In this document: positions 49,287 through 60,724 of the stretch, in pieces | How positions within the stretch are numbered: the stretch's first letter is position 1 | Layout of the letters: each line of letters opens with the position of its first letter | Origin: Agelas oroides | Lineage: Eukaryota > Porifera > Demospongiae > Agelasida > Agelasidae | NCBI GenBank assembly: GCA_949130485.1 | Contig: OX422204.1 | Location: 2,328,876 to 2,392,875, forward strand | DNA: 64,000 bases | Reading direction: 5' to 3' | The notes under the pieces: model-generated | The model's database searches: none | The model's input: the letters and a program-made list of their open reading frames with translations, nothing else | Told to the model about the DNA's origin: nothing | Program-made: the position numbers and the translations under genes

Positions 49287-52170
49287 GAACACATGATCTG
49301 ATGATGGACCTTTTGAATCTGTGTTTGCTTGTTTGTTTGTTTGCTTGTTTGTTTGTTTGTTTGTGTTTATGTTGGTATCTTTGTTCTGTGACTATTTGTC
49401 AACTGCTGGACACTCGCTGTGGGCCTTAGCCGGCGCAAGACGTTAACCTACACACACTTGTCACTGTGTTGGAAAGAAGAAACCCAAGATCTGCAAGAAC
49501 CTGCTTGCCACTCGTCACTAGAAACAAATGAATTGTGTTGGAGAGAAAGAACTAAGATCTGAAAGAACCTGCTCGCCACTCGTCACTAGGAACAAATTGT
49601 GTTGAAGATAAGATCTGAAAGAACCTGCTCGCCAGTCGTCACTATGAACAAATGAATTGTTGAGCTTATTGTAGCAGATTGACAACAATTGTTACAGAAT
49701 GTTTCGGTCCGAGGACCTCCATCAGCTGCAATGACTAATAGCACAGATACACAGGAATAAAAATCTGAAGAAACACAAAGAAGAAAAGCAACAAAAAAAA
49801 CAAACATGCTTTTTGAAGAACACATGATCTGATGATGGACCTTTTGAATCTGTGTTTGCTTGTTTGTTTGTTTGCTTGTTTGTTTGTTTGTTTGTGTTTA
49901 TGTTGGTATCTTTGTTCTGTGACTATTTGTCAACTGCTGGACACTCGCTGTGGGCCTTAGCCGGCGCAGGACGTTATCCTACACACACTTGTCACTGTGT
50001 TGGAAAGAAGAAACCCAAGATCTGCAAGAACCTGCTCGCCACTCGTCACTAGAAACAAACGAATTGTGTTGGAGATAATATCTGAAAGAACCTGCTTGCC
50101 ACTCGTCACTAGGAACAAATGAATTGTGTTGGAGATAAGATCTGAAAGAACCTGCTTGCCACTCGTCACTAGGAACAAATTGTGTTGAAGATAAGATCTG
50201 AAAGAACCTGCTCGCCAGTCGTCACTAGGAACAAATGAATTGTTGAGCTTATCGTAGCAGATTGACAACAATTGTTACAGAATGTTTTGGTCCGAGGACC
50301 TCCATCAGCTGCAATGACTAATAGCACAGATACACAGGAATAAACACAAAGAAGAAAAGCAACAAAAAAAACAAACATGCTTTTTGAAGAACACATGATC
50401 TGATGATGGACCTTTTGAATCTGTGTTTGCTTGTTTGTTTGTTTGCTTGTTTGTTCGTTTGTGTTTATGTTGGTATCTTTGTTTGTTCTATGACTATTTA
50501 TCAGCTGCTGGACATTCGCTGTGGGCCTTAGCCGGCGCAGGACGTTAACCTACACACACTTGTCACTGTGTTGGAAAGAAGAAACCCAAGATCTGAAAGA
50601 ACCTGCTTGCCACTCGTCACTAGGAACAAACGAATTGTGTTGGAGAGAAAGAACTAAGATCTGAAAGAACCTGCTCGCCAGTCGTCACTAGGAACAAATG
50701 AATTGTTGAGCTTATCGTAGCAGATTGACAACAATTGTTACAGAATGTTTCGGTCCGAGGACCTCCATCAGCTGTAATGACTAATAGCACAGATACACAG
50801 GAATAAATCTGAAGAAACACAAAGAAGAAAAGCAACTAAGAAAAAAACATGCTTTTCGAAGAACACATGATCTGATGATGGACCTTTTGAATCTGTGTGT
50901 TTGCTTGTTTGTTTGTTTGTTTGTTTGTTCGTTTGTGTTTATGTTGGTATCTTTGTTTGTTCTATGACTATTTATCAGCTGCTGGACACTCGCTGTGGGC
51001 CTTAGCCGGCGCAAGACGTTAACCTACACACACTTGTCACTGTGTTGGAAAGAAGAAACCCAAGATCTGAAAGAACCTGCTCGCCACTCGTCACTAGGAA
51101 CAAATTGTGTTGAAGATAAGATCTGAAAGAACCTGCTCGCCACTCGTCACTAGGAACAAATGAATTGTTGAGCTTATCGTAGCAGATTGACAACAATTGT
51201 TACAGAATGTTTCGGTCCAAGGACCTCCATCAGCTGCAATGACTAATAGCACAGATACACAGGAATAAATCTGAAGAAACACAAAGAAGAAAAGCAACAA
51301 AAAAAAACATGCTTTTCGAAGAACACATGAGCTGATGATGGACCTTTTGAATCTGTGTTTGCTTGTTTGTTTGTTTGTTTGTTTGTTCGTTTGTGTTTAT
51401 GTTGGTATCTTTGTTTGTTCTATGACTATTTATCAGCTGCTGGACACTTGCTGTGGGCCTTAGCCGGCGCAAGACGTTAACCTACACACACTTGTCACTG
51501 TGTTGGAAAGAAGAAACCCAAGATCTGAAAGAACCTGCTCGCCACTCGTCACTAGGAACAAATGAATTGTTGAGCTTATCGTAGCAGATTGACAACAATT
51601 GTTACAGAATGTTTCGGTCCGAGGACCTCCATCAGCTGCAATGACTAATAGCACAGATACACAGGAATAAATCTGAAGAAACACAAAGAAGAAAAGCAAC
51701 TAAAAAAAAAACATGCTTTTTGAAGAACACATGATCTGATGATGGACCTTTTGAATCTGTGTGTTTGCTTGTTTGTTTGTTTGTTTGTTCGTTTGTGTTT
51801 ATGTTGGTATCTTTGTTTGTTCTATGACTATTTATCAGCTGCTGGACACTCGCTGTGGGCCTTAGCCGGCGCAAGACGTTAACCTACACACACTTGTCAC
51901 TGTGTTGGTAAGAAGAAACCCAAGATCTGAAAGAACCTGCTCGCCACTCGTCACTAGGAACAAATTGTGTTGAAGATAAGATCTGAAAGAACCTGCTCGC
52001 CAGTCGTCACTAGGAACAAATTGTGTTGAAGATAAGATCTGAAAGAACCTGCTCGCCACTCGTCACTAGGAACAAACGAATTGTGTTGAAGATAAGATCT
52101 GAAAGAACCTGCTCGCCACTCGTCACTAGGAACAAACAAATTGTGTAAGAAATAAGATCTGAAAGAACCT
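49287..52170. repeat. ~404-571-bp satellite, six units
   Basis: Landmark GAACACATGATCTGATGATG (one copy has GAGCTGATG) at 49287, 49818, 50389, 50861, 51321 and 51725. Units contain GTTTGTTTGTTTGCTTG, GGGCCTTAGCCGGCGCA, one to four copies of a ~54-bp subunit (AGATCTGAAAGAACCTGCTC), and CGGTCCGAGGACCTCCATC with its GGTCCGAGGACC palindrome. Copy number of the subunit drives unit length. The last unit ends in four to five tandem subunits. Confidence 0.92.
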
Positions 52171-52171
52171 G

Positions 52172-52178
52172 CTTGTCA

Positions 52179-52222
<44 letters not shown>

Positions 52223-52225
52223 ATA

Positions 52226-52258
<33 letters not shown>

Positions 52259-52275
52259 TGTCTCTCTCTCTCAAC
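52172..52275. repeat. (CT)n microsatellite
   Basis: About 100 bp of CT repeats with TATCTATC interruptions, directly abutting the preceding satellite. Confidence 0.95.
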
Positions 52276-52657
52276 GTTCATTTTGCCGCCAACTATGCAT
52301 ATGCACCCTCTCCTTGAGTTGTACCAACGTATTTTGTGAACAACAAAAGATGGGGCAAAAAAAAAAAAGAGACGCTACCCCTTGAGCCATTCCTGGTCCC
52401 AACCACATTACTAGCATTTTCATTTTCACTGTAATGCTATCCACAGGACACTGTTATGAATATAGGCCATTGTATTCTTTTTACTCCTGTTTTGTAAGCA
52501 TATTGAAAAAAAAATCACCATCACCCCCCTCATGTTGCTGTCATGCAGTTACCTCTGGACATGTGGCAACTTACTGTCGTCTGATCCAACCGTGACGATA
52601 ACACCTACCTCGAGCCTCTTTGGTGGACGACCGATGGATGGTAGGGAAAAGGTCAGA

Positions 52658-53060
52658 TTCTCGCTGGCTGCAGTCGTCATGTATGCTGTTGATCATGTCC
52701 GAATTATTCCCGAGATGTGTAACGCTTGCTGGTTGCCACCTAACTGATGTGTTCTGGAGTCTTTTGCTGCAGTTTTCAACTGATATCGTCCAATCCAAAT
52801 TCTTGCTGGCTGCAGTCGTCACGTATGCTGCTGATCATGTCCGAAATGTTCCCGAGATGTGTAACGCTTGCTGGTTGCCACCTAACTGATGTGTTCTAGA
52901 GTCTGCTGCAGTTTTCAACTGATATCGTCCAATCCAAATTCTTGCTGGCTGCAGTCATCACGTATGCTGTTGATCATGTCCGAAATGTTCCAGGGGTACG
53001 CAACGCTTGCTGGTTTTCACCTAACTGATGTGTTCTGGAGTCTTTTGCTGCATCTGTGAT
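52658..53060. repeat. ~140-bp direct repeat, three units
   Basis: ATTCTCGCTGGCTGCAGTCG at 52658, and ATTCTTGCTGGCTGCAGTC at 52799 and 52938, each followed by TGTTGATCATGTCCGAA, AACGCTTGCTGGTT and ACCTAACTGATGTGTTC. A short open frame (AAVVTYAVDHVR type) is present in the first two units. No family recognised. 53061-53598 is unremarkable. Confidence 0.85.
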
Positions 53061-53598
53061 CAAAAGAAGTTTTGAGTTTATTGAAACCAGCTGTGACAAC
53101 TTCATAACATAATTGACAGCATTTCATATGGAAAAAAAAATCATCTCATTTCACCATCTCATACTGAAAAAAAAAATCACCTCATTCATCCCGCCATCTC
53201 ATTCACCATCCCCTCACAACCATCATTCATCACCATTGTTTGCATTGTGGTTGAGTGTTTACCAGGCTCTGGCGATAGGCTCTGGCAAAAGAAAAAAAAA
53301 AAAAGAAGAGAAGCCCCCAATATTAAACATTTAACAAATATATATCTGCCAATGTTCACATGAAGTATGCGCACTGATTTCCTCAGTATGCCAATGATAC
53401 ACGTCATTTGCAGTAGCCTAGGTGACTAACGTCTACGTATAGGCCTACCATTGTACATCGCGGCGTGGTTCACAGTGTAATGCATGTACCGGCATGGTTA
53501 GTTAAGTAGCTCACTGGTTATGTCCAGACGGCTGAGACACTTGATAGCTGAGTGATAACATGTCTTACATGATGAGACTTGGATCGCTTGGAGTACAT

Positions 53599-53671
53599 AG
53601 TCTTGTTCCCAGACCCTCGGTAACGGTACACGCACGTGCGTGAACCATACCGAGGGTCTGGGAACGAGACA
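53599..53671. mobile_element. Palindromic foldback element (GTCTTGTTCCCAGACC type)
   Basis: TCTTGTTCCCAGACCCTCGG and CCGAGGGTCTGGGAACGAGA are near-perfect inverted arms around ACGGTACACGCACGTGCGTG. It has the core of the common family (GTTCCCAG) with GACC in place of GGCT ends. It borders the start of the 24-bp array. Confidence 0.65.
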
Positions 53672-53679
53672 AGAGAGGA

Positions 53680-56600
53680 GCTGCTTAGAGTTGGAGAGGA
53701 GCTGCTGAGACTTGGAGAGGAGGAGCTGCTGAGACTTGGAGAAGAGCTGCTGAGACTTGGAGAGGAGGAGCTGCTGAGACTTGGAGAAGAGCTGCTGAGA
53801 CTTGGAGAGGAAGAGCTGCTGAGACTTGGAGAGGAGGAGCTGCTGAGACTTGGAGAGGAAGAGCTGCTGAGACTTGGAGAGGAGGAGCTGCTGAGACTTG
53901 GAGAGGAGGAGCTGCTGAGACTTGGAGAGGAAGAGCTGCTGAGACTTGGAGAGGAGGAGCTCCTGAGACTTGGAGGGGAGGAGCTGCTGAGACTTGGAGA
54001 AGAGGAGCTCCTGAGACTTGGAGAAGAGGAACTGCTGAGACTTGGAGGACTTGGAGGGGAGGAGCTGCTGGACTTGGAAGGGAGGAGCTGCTGAGACTTG
54101 GAGAGGAGGAGCTGCTGAGACTTGGAGAGGAGGAGCTGGTGAGACTTGGAGAGGAGGAGCTGCTGAGACTTGGAGAGGAGGAGCTCCTGAGACTTGGAGG
54201 GGAGGAGCTGCTGAGACTTGGAGAGGAGGAGCTCCTGAGACTTGGAGGGGAGGAGCTGCTGAGACTTGGAGAAGAGGAGCTGCTGAGACTTGGAGAAGAA
54301 GAGCTGCTGAGACTTGGAGAGGAGGAGCTGCTGAGACTTGGAGAGGAAGAGCTGCTGAGACTTGGAGAGGAGGAGCTGCTGAGACTTGGAGAAGAGCTGC
54401 TGAGACTTGGAGAGGAGGAGCTGCTGAGACTTGGAGAAGAGCTGCTGAGACTTGGAGAGGAGGAGCTGCTGAGACTTGGAGAAGAGCTGCTGAGACTTGG
54501 AGAGGAAGAGCTGCTGAGACTTGGAGAGGAGGAGCTGCTGAAACTTGGAGAGGAGGAGCTGCTGAGACTTGGAGAGGAGGAGCTGCTGAGACTTGGAGAG
54601 GAGGAGCTCCTGAGACTTGGAGGGGAGGAGCTGCTGAGACTTGGAGAAGAGAAACTGCTGAGACTTGGAGAGGAGGAGCTGCTGAGACTTGGAGGACTTG
54701 GAGGGGAGGAGCTGCTGGACTTGGAAGGGAGGAGCTGCTGAGACTTGGAGAAGAGGAACTCCTGAGACTTGGAGAAGAGGAACTGCTGAGACTTGGAGGA
54801 CTTGGAGGGGAGGAGCTGCTGAAACTTGGAGGGGAGGAGCTGCTGAGACTTGGAGAGGAGGAGCTGCTGAGACTTGGAGAAGAGGAGCTCCTGAGACTTG
54901 GAGAAGAGGAACTGCTGAGACTTGGAGGACTTGGAGGACTTGGAGGGGAGGAGCTGCTGAAACTTGGAGGGGAGGAGCTGCTGAGACTTGGAGAGGAGGA
55001 GCTGCTGAGACTTGGAGAGGAGGAGCTCCTGAGACTTGGAGGGGAGGAGCTGCTGAGACTTGGAGAGGAGGAGCTGCTGAGACTTGGAGAGGAAGAGCTG
55101 CTGAGACTTGGAGAGGAGGAGCTCCTGAGACTTGGAGGGGAGGAGCTGCTGAGACTTGGAGAAGAGAAACTGCTGAGACTTGGAGAGGAGGAGCTGCTGA
55201 GACTTGGAGGACTTGGAGGGGAGGAGCTGCTGGACTTGGAAGGGAGGAGCTGCTGAGACTTGGAGAAGAGGAGCTCCTGAGACTTGGAGAAGAGGAACTG
55301 CTGAGACTTGGAGGACTTGGAGGGGAGGAGCTGCTGAAACCTGGAGGGGAGGAGCTGCTGAGACTTGGAGAGGAGGAGCTGCTGAGACTTGGAGAAGAGG
55401 AGCTCCTGAGACTTGGAGAAGAGGAACTGCTGAGACTTGGAGAAGAGGAACTGCTGAGACTTGGAGGACTTGGAGGGGAGGAGCTGCTGGACTTGGAAGG
55501 GAGGAGCTGCTGAGACTTGGAGAGGAGGAGCTGCTGAGACTTGGAGAGGAGGAGCTGCTGAGACTTGGAGAAGAGGAGCTCCTGAGACTTGGAGAAGAGG
55601 AGCTCCTGAGACTTGGAGAAGAGGAACTGCTGAGACTTGGAAGACTTGGAGGGGAGGAGCTGCTGGATTTGGAAGGGAGGAGCTGCTGAGACTTGGAGAG
55701 GAGGAGCTGCTGAGACTTGGAGAGGAGGAGCTGCTGAGACTTGGAGAGGAGGAGCTGCTGAGACTTGGAGAGGAGGAGCTCCTGAGACTTGGAGGGGAGG
55801 AGCTGCTGAGACTTGGAGAAGAGAAACTGCTGAGACTTGGAGAGGAGGAGCTGCTGAGACTTGGAGGACTTGGAGGGGAGGAGCTGCTGGACTTGGAAGG
55901 GAGGAGCTGCTGAGACTTGGAGAAGAGGAGCTCCTGAGACTTGGAGAAGAGGAACTCCTGAGACTTGGAGAAGAGGAACTGCTGAGACTTGGAGGACTTG
56001 GAGGGGAGGAGCTGCTGAAACTTGGAGGGGAGGAGCTGCTGAGACTTGGAGAGGAGGAGCTGCTGAGACTTGGAGAAGAGGAGCTCCTGAGACTTGGAGA
56101 AGAGGAACTGCTGAGACTTGGAGGACTTGGAGGGGAGGAGCTGCTGAAACTTGGAGGGGAGGAGCTGCTGAGACTTGGAGAGGAGGAGCTGCTGAGACTT
56201 GGAGAGGAGGAGCTCCTGAGACTTGGAGGGGAGGAGCTGCTGAGATTTGGAGAGGAGGAGCTGCTGAGACTTGGAGAGGAAGAGCTGCTGAGACTTGGAG
56301 AGGAGGAGCTCCTGAGACTTGGAGGGGAGGAGCTGCTGAGACTTGGAGAGGAGGAGCTGCTGAGACTTGGAGAGGAAGAGCTGCTGAGACTTGGAGAGGA
56401 GGAGCTCCTGAGACTTGGAGGGGAGGAGCTGCTGAGACTTGGAGAAGAGAAACTGCTGAGACTTGGAGAGGAGGAGCTGCTGAGACTTGGAGGACTTGGA
56501 GGGGAGGAGCTGCTGGACTTGGAAGGGAGGAGCTGCTGAGACTTGGAGAAGAGGAGCTCCTGAGACTTGGAGAAGAGGAACTGCTGAGACTTGGAGGACT

Positions 56601-58585
56601 TGGAGGGGAGGAGCTGCTGAAACTTGGAGGGGAGGAGCTGCTGAGACTTGGAGAGGAGGAGCTGCTGAGACTTGGAGAAGAGGAGCTCCTGAGACTTGGA
56701 GAAGAGGAACTGCTGAGACTTGGAGGACTTGGAGGGGAGGAGCTGCTGGACTTGGAAGGGAGGAGCTGCTGAGACTTGGAGAGGAGGAGCTGCTGAGACT
56801 TGGAGAGGAGGAGCTGCTGAGACTTGGAGAAGAGCTGCTGAGACTTGGAGAGGAAGAGCTCCTGAGACTTGGAGGGGAGGAGCTGCTGAGACTTGGTGAG
56901 GGGGAACTGCTGAGACTCGGAGAGGGGCTGATAAGACTTGGAGAGGAGCTGCTGAGAGTTGGAGAGTATATAGCTGCTGGAATGGAGGAAACTGCTGCGA
57001 CTTGGAGGGGAGGAACTGCTGAAACTTGGAGAGGAGGAGCTGCTGAGACGTGGAGGGGAGGAGCTGCTGAGACTTGGAGAAGAGGAGCTGCTGAGACTTG
57101 GAGAAGAGGAACTGCTGAGACTTGGAGGACTTGGAGGGGAGGAGCTGCTGAGACTTGGAGGGGAGGAGCTGCTGAGACTTGGAGGGGAGGAGCTGCTGAG
57201 ACTTGGAGGGGAGGAGCTGCTGAGACTTGGAGAAGAGGAGCTCCTGAGACTTGGAGAAGAGGAACTGCTGAGACTTGGAGGACTTGGAGGGGAGGAGCTG
57301 CTGAGACTTGGAGGACTTGGAGAAGAGGAGCTGCTGAGACTTGGAGGACTTGGAGGGGAGGAGCTGCTGAGACTTGGAGATGAGGAGCTCCTGAGACTTG
57401 GAGAAGAGGAACTGCTGAGACTTGGAGGACTTGGAGGGGAGGAGCTGCTGAGACTTGGAGGGGAGGAGCTGCTGAGACTTGGAGGGGAGGAGCTGCTGAG
57501 ACTTGGAGAAGAGGAGCTCCTGAGACTTGGAGAAGAGGAACTGCTGAGACTTGGAGGACTTGGAGGGGAGGAGCTGCTGAGACTTGGAGGACTTGGAGAA
57601 GAGGAGCTGCTGAGACTTGGAGGACTTGGAGGGGAGGAGCTGCTGAGACTTGGAGAAGAGGAGCTCCTGAGACTTGGAGAAGAGGAACTGCTGAGACTTG
57701 GAGGACTTGGAGGGGAGGAGCTGCTGAGACTTGGAGGACTTGGAGAAGAGGAGCTGCTGAGACTTGGAGGACTTGGAGGGGAGGAGCTGCTGAGACATGG
57801 AGATGAGGAGCTCCTGAGACTTGGAGAAGAGGAACTGCTGAGACTTGGAGGACTTGGAGGGGAGGAGCTGCTGAGACTTGGAGGGGAGGAGCTGCTGAGA
57901 CTTGGAGGGGAGGAGCTGCTGAGACTTGGAGAAGAGGAGCTCCTGAGACTTGGAGAAGAGGAACTGCTGAGACTTGGAGAGGAGGAGCTGCTGAAACTTG
58001 GAGAAGAGCTGCTGAGACTTGGAGAAGAGGAACTGCTGAGACTTGGAAGACTTGGAGGGGAGGAGCTGCTGAGACTTGGAGGGGAGGAGCTGCTGAAACT
58101 TGGAGAGGAGGAGCTGCTGAGACTTAGAGAGGAGAAGCTGCTGAGACTTGGAGGACTTGGAGGGGAGGAGCTGCTGAAACTTGGAGAGGGGGAGGTGCTG
58201 AGACATGGAGAGGAGGAGCTCCTGAGACTTGGAGAAGAGGAACTGCTGAGACTTGGAGGACTTGGAGGGGAGGAGCTGCTGAGACTTGGAGGGGAGGAGC
58301 TGCTGAAACTCGGAGAGGAGCTGCTGAGACTTGGAGGACTTGGAGAGGAGGAGCTGCTGAGACTTGGAGGACTTGGAGAGGAGGAGCTGCTGAGACTCTG
58401 AGGGAGGAACTGCTGAGACTTGGAGGGGAGGAGCTGCTGAGACTTGGAGAGGAGGAGCTGCTGAGACTTGGAGCGGGGGGAGCTGCTGAGACTTGGAGCG
58501 GGGGGACTGCTGAGGAGGAGCTGCTGAAACTTGGAGCGGGGGGACTTGGAGGGGAGGAGCTGCTGAGACTTGGATAAGAGGAGGA
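53680..58585. repeat. 24-bp minisatellite, ~4.9 kb
   Basis: The unit is GACTTGGAGAGGAGGAGCTG plus CTGA, about 200 copies with point variants (GAAGAG, GGGGAG, CTCCTGA, CTGCTGG). Shorter units (21 bp) and insertions of GAGGACTTG (giving TTGGAGGACTTGGAGG) are also frequent. Because the unit is a multiple of three and lacks stops in most frames, - strand frames of more than 1500 codons (SSSSPSLS, KSQQLLLS and LQVSAAPP phases) and many + frames (LRLGEEEL, ETWRGGAA) result. Blocks of ~220-270 bp containing GAGGACTTGGAGGGGAGG recur, indicating higher-order amplification. I do not call a gene: there is no start context, promoter, conserved flank or domain, and several frames are equally open. Confidence 0.95.
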
Positions 58586-58749
58586 CTTTAATTGTCACCA
58601 TCTTATCTCCAGTGTATAATAATCAACTCCCCAAACAACTTTAATGAAGCTCCTAAAGGTATATACACTAAAAGCATTCACAGTGTAATGATTCTCACAA
58701 TACATATGTGTCTGCTGTAACTAGTGATCTGTGTGTTTCATCATCCAGC

Positions 58750-59235
58750 AAGAGTTCCCTAATCCATCTCACCATGTACTTTATACTGAAACAGGTATTG
58801 CACTTTAGTCAAGGCGAGCTAGCTTGCTCATTTGTATAACCTGTAGCCTCGTTTTCATGCTGCTTTCTTACAGTTTGTCAAGAGTGCATGATGATGTCAT
58901 TCTTTTATAAATGACATCATCATACATCTTGGTATGTTAAGCAACGAAAAGCTGGGTGAAACTCTGAGAATGTACATGCAGAGTTCTGGTATTCACATGG
59001 ACTAATTCCTAATCCCCCATAGCTCTCCTCGAGGGTAAAACCCACTCCCTCCCACACCGGTACAATCCTGCCATGACCTTTCAAGTGAACCTGGTCTAGC
59101 CCAACTCTCTGCTAGACGGACAGCAGTTGTCCGCTCCACTGCAACAACGGGAGACCTTGGAAGTGGTGGAGCCCAAGCTCAGTTCACCTTCACCATAAAC
59201 AAGCAAACAATCACTCTCAGCTGGTCACCCGGTGC
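58750..59235 (+). pseudogene. Exon-like remnants, unassigned
   Basis: CATCCAG|CAAGAG at 58750 and ACAG|GTATTG at 58794 bound a 45-bp frame QEFPNPSHHVLYTET. A second block after CCCATAG (~59023) reads ALLEGKTHSLPHRYNPAMTFQ and hits a stop at ~59097. A different frame then reads RRTAVVRSTATTGDLGSGGA ending TFTINKQTITLSWSPG. The change of frame suggests a decayed gene. I do not recognise the family. Confidence 0.25.
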
Positions 59236-59449
59236 TGTCTGGAGAAAAAAAGAGGGTTCCTTCTGCTGGTGATACAAGGGAGAGTGCTGTGAAAAAGGTA
59301 AGGGGTTGTGGCAGATAGCACAAGTACAAGGAGAACGAATGAGACTGCAAGGACCTCCTGAACGTATCGAAGTTGTTCTTTGCACTTGACAAGAATGAAG
59401 CAAATGATATAGTAGGATCTTTCTAGATGAGCACATTTCAGGTTGGTTT

Positions 59450-59655
59450 ATCCATCTCTCCTTCCTCCTATCCCCTCCTTCCCCTCTCATCCTCTCCCTC
59501 TCTTCTCCCTTTTCTTCCCCTCATTTTCCTATTCCCCTACCTCTCCCCTCCTCTTTCTCTCCTTCTCCCCCCCATCTTCTCCTCTTTTCTCTCCACTTTT
59601 TCCTATCCTCTTTCCACCCCCCTTTCCCTCTCCCCTCTCCTCCTTCTCCCTTCCT
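59450..59655. repeat. Pyrimidine (C/T) tract
   Basis: About 200 bp almost purely C and T (CTCCTTCCCC, CTCTTTCTCTCC), with potential for triplex/H-DNA. ORFs of Pro/Ser/Leu are spurious. 59656-60065 holds a degenerate foldback (TTGTTCCCAGACTCC ... GGCCTGAGAATGAG) and the ~60-bp segment shared with 34905. Confidence 0.7.
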
Positions 59656-60065
59656 GGCATGCTCATCAACCTCATGGCTGACGGCCACCACAGTGTCATG
59701 CTTAACAGCAACGGAGGAGTCCAGAGCAACTGGTATCTTGTTCCCAGACTCCTCCTGAGCAGATAGTGTGGCACATGTACATTTAGCCTCCATTCCAGTT
59801 TCCACCCCCCTTCTCCTTCTGTTTTTGCATACTACAAGTGATCAAGAGCTTCTGAAGGCGGGAAAGGCCTGAGAATGAGTTAGACCACTCCAAGAGTTTA
59901 TTACAGTAAGAGTGTGCAACTCCCATATGGTTTCTACACCTGCCATGTGGATAGGCAATCTGCTGTGAATATCCTCAGCAGTTACTTAGTATTGAAGCCA
60001 TTCCAGGTGCTAGTGTACATTGGCTATGTGAACAAGCCAACTGTAAGCTCACTTACACTTGCAAC

Positions 60066-60152
60066 TCTGCAGACGGTACTGGACATCTGGAGCTGGCAGA
60101 CAAGCATGAGAAGGAGGCAAGGAAAGGATGGCAACATGCAACTAAAAAGGGT
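60066..60152 (+). pseudogene. Orphan duplicate of the CARD exon end
   Basis: About 85 bp (CTGCAGACGGTACTGGACAT onward) matches the last part of the CARD exon at 62264-62336 with roughly 85% identity, keeping frame (ADGTGHLELADKHEKEARKG) and the splice donor (AAAAAGG|GTATGT). The rest of the CARD is missing upstream. A possible further exon, 60848-60981 (GSEYYATAILKLLHQSF, phase 2, GTGAGT donor), lies downstream. It is either a partial tandem duplication of the CARD/NB-ARC gene or a diverged neighbour. Confidence 0.6.
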
Positions 60153-60202
60153 ATGTGGCGTGACAACTAAATTAATGGATAAAACTAGTGCATAATATCC
60201 AG

Positions 60203-60244
60203 CTCCTCCACAGAAAAAGGAGGAGCCTGGGTATATACGAGGCT
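60203..60244. mobile_element. Short foldback element
   Basis: CCAGCTCCTCC and GGAGGAGCCTGG pair around ACAGAAAAA, with the typical right end ACGAGGCTA. The left terminus is lost. Confidence 0.45.
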
Positions 60245-60681
60245 AAGTGCTTACCTTGTTCCAAATTTGCTTACCTTTATGTCTAGTTGTCACATGAGGT
60301 TTGATGATGACGGTTTCAGAGTGCTAGTTGACATATGCAGCTACATGTAGCTATACTAGTAGTCTAACATGACTTAGCTACGTTACTGTGCTAACAAAGC
60401 ACTGAATTCAAACCTTTACCCTAACCAGATATCCTGCGCAAACTTACACTGTGATGGCCACAGCTGCATGCACTAATTAAAGTATTTCTACAAGTATTAT
60501 ATATTTTGTTATTTGTTTAGTTGTCTGTGTATACGACACAGAATAACATCACACATGGAGAATGGTGTTGCCTTATACCCTGCGCTCTATAATCCATGCT
60601 TATACCAATACAACCAAGTTATACTGCTGTGGCTTGCACACATACAAGACCTGAGAACAAGGCTCTGCATGGCTCTCTAAA

Positions 60682-60724
60682 GCCCAGGCTCTCCCCTTAG
60701 CAGGGAGAGCCTGGGGATGAGGCT
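60682..60724. mobile_element. Short foldback element
   Basis: GCCCAGGCTCTCCC and GGGAGAGCCTGGGGATGAGGC form a tight hairpin around CTTAGCA, with one degenerate outer end. No other feature is supported between 60245 and 60847. Confidence 0.5.

Noticed and set aside
53518-58601. Very long - strand ORFs (1562 and 1638 codons) and + ORFs up to 404 codons in the 24-bp array
   Set aside because: Several frames are equally open because the 24-bp unit has no stop. There is no domain, promoter or conserved flank, so I annotate the repeat only.
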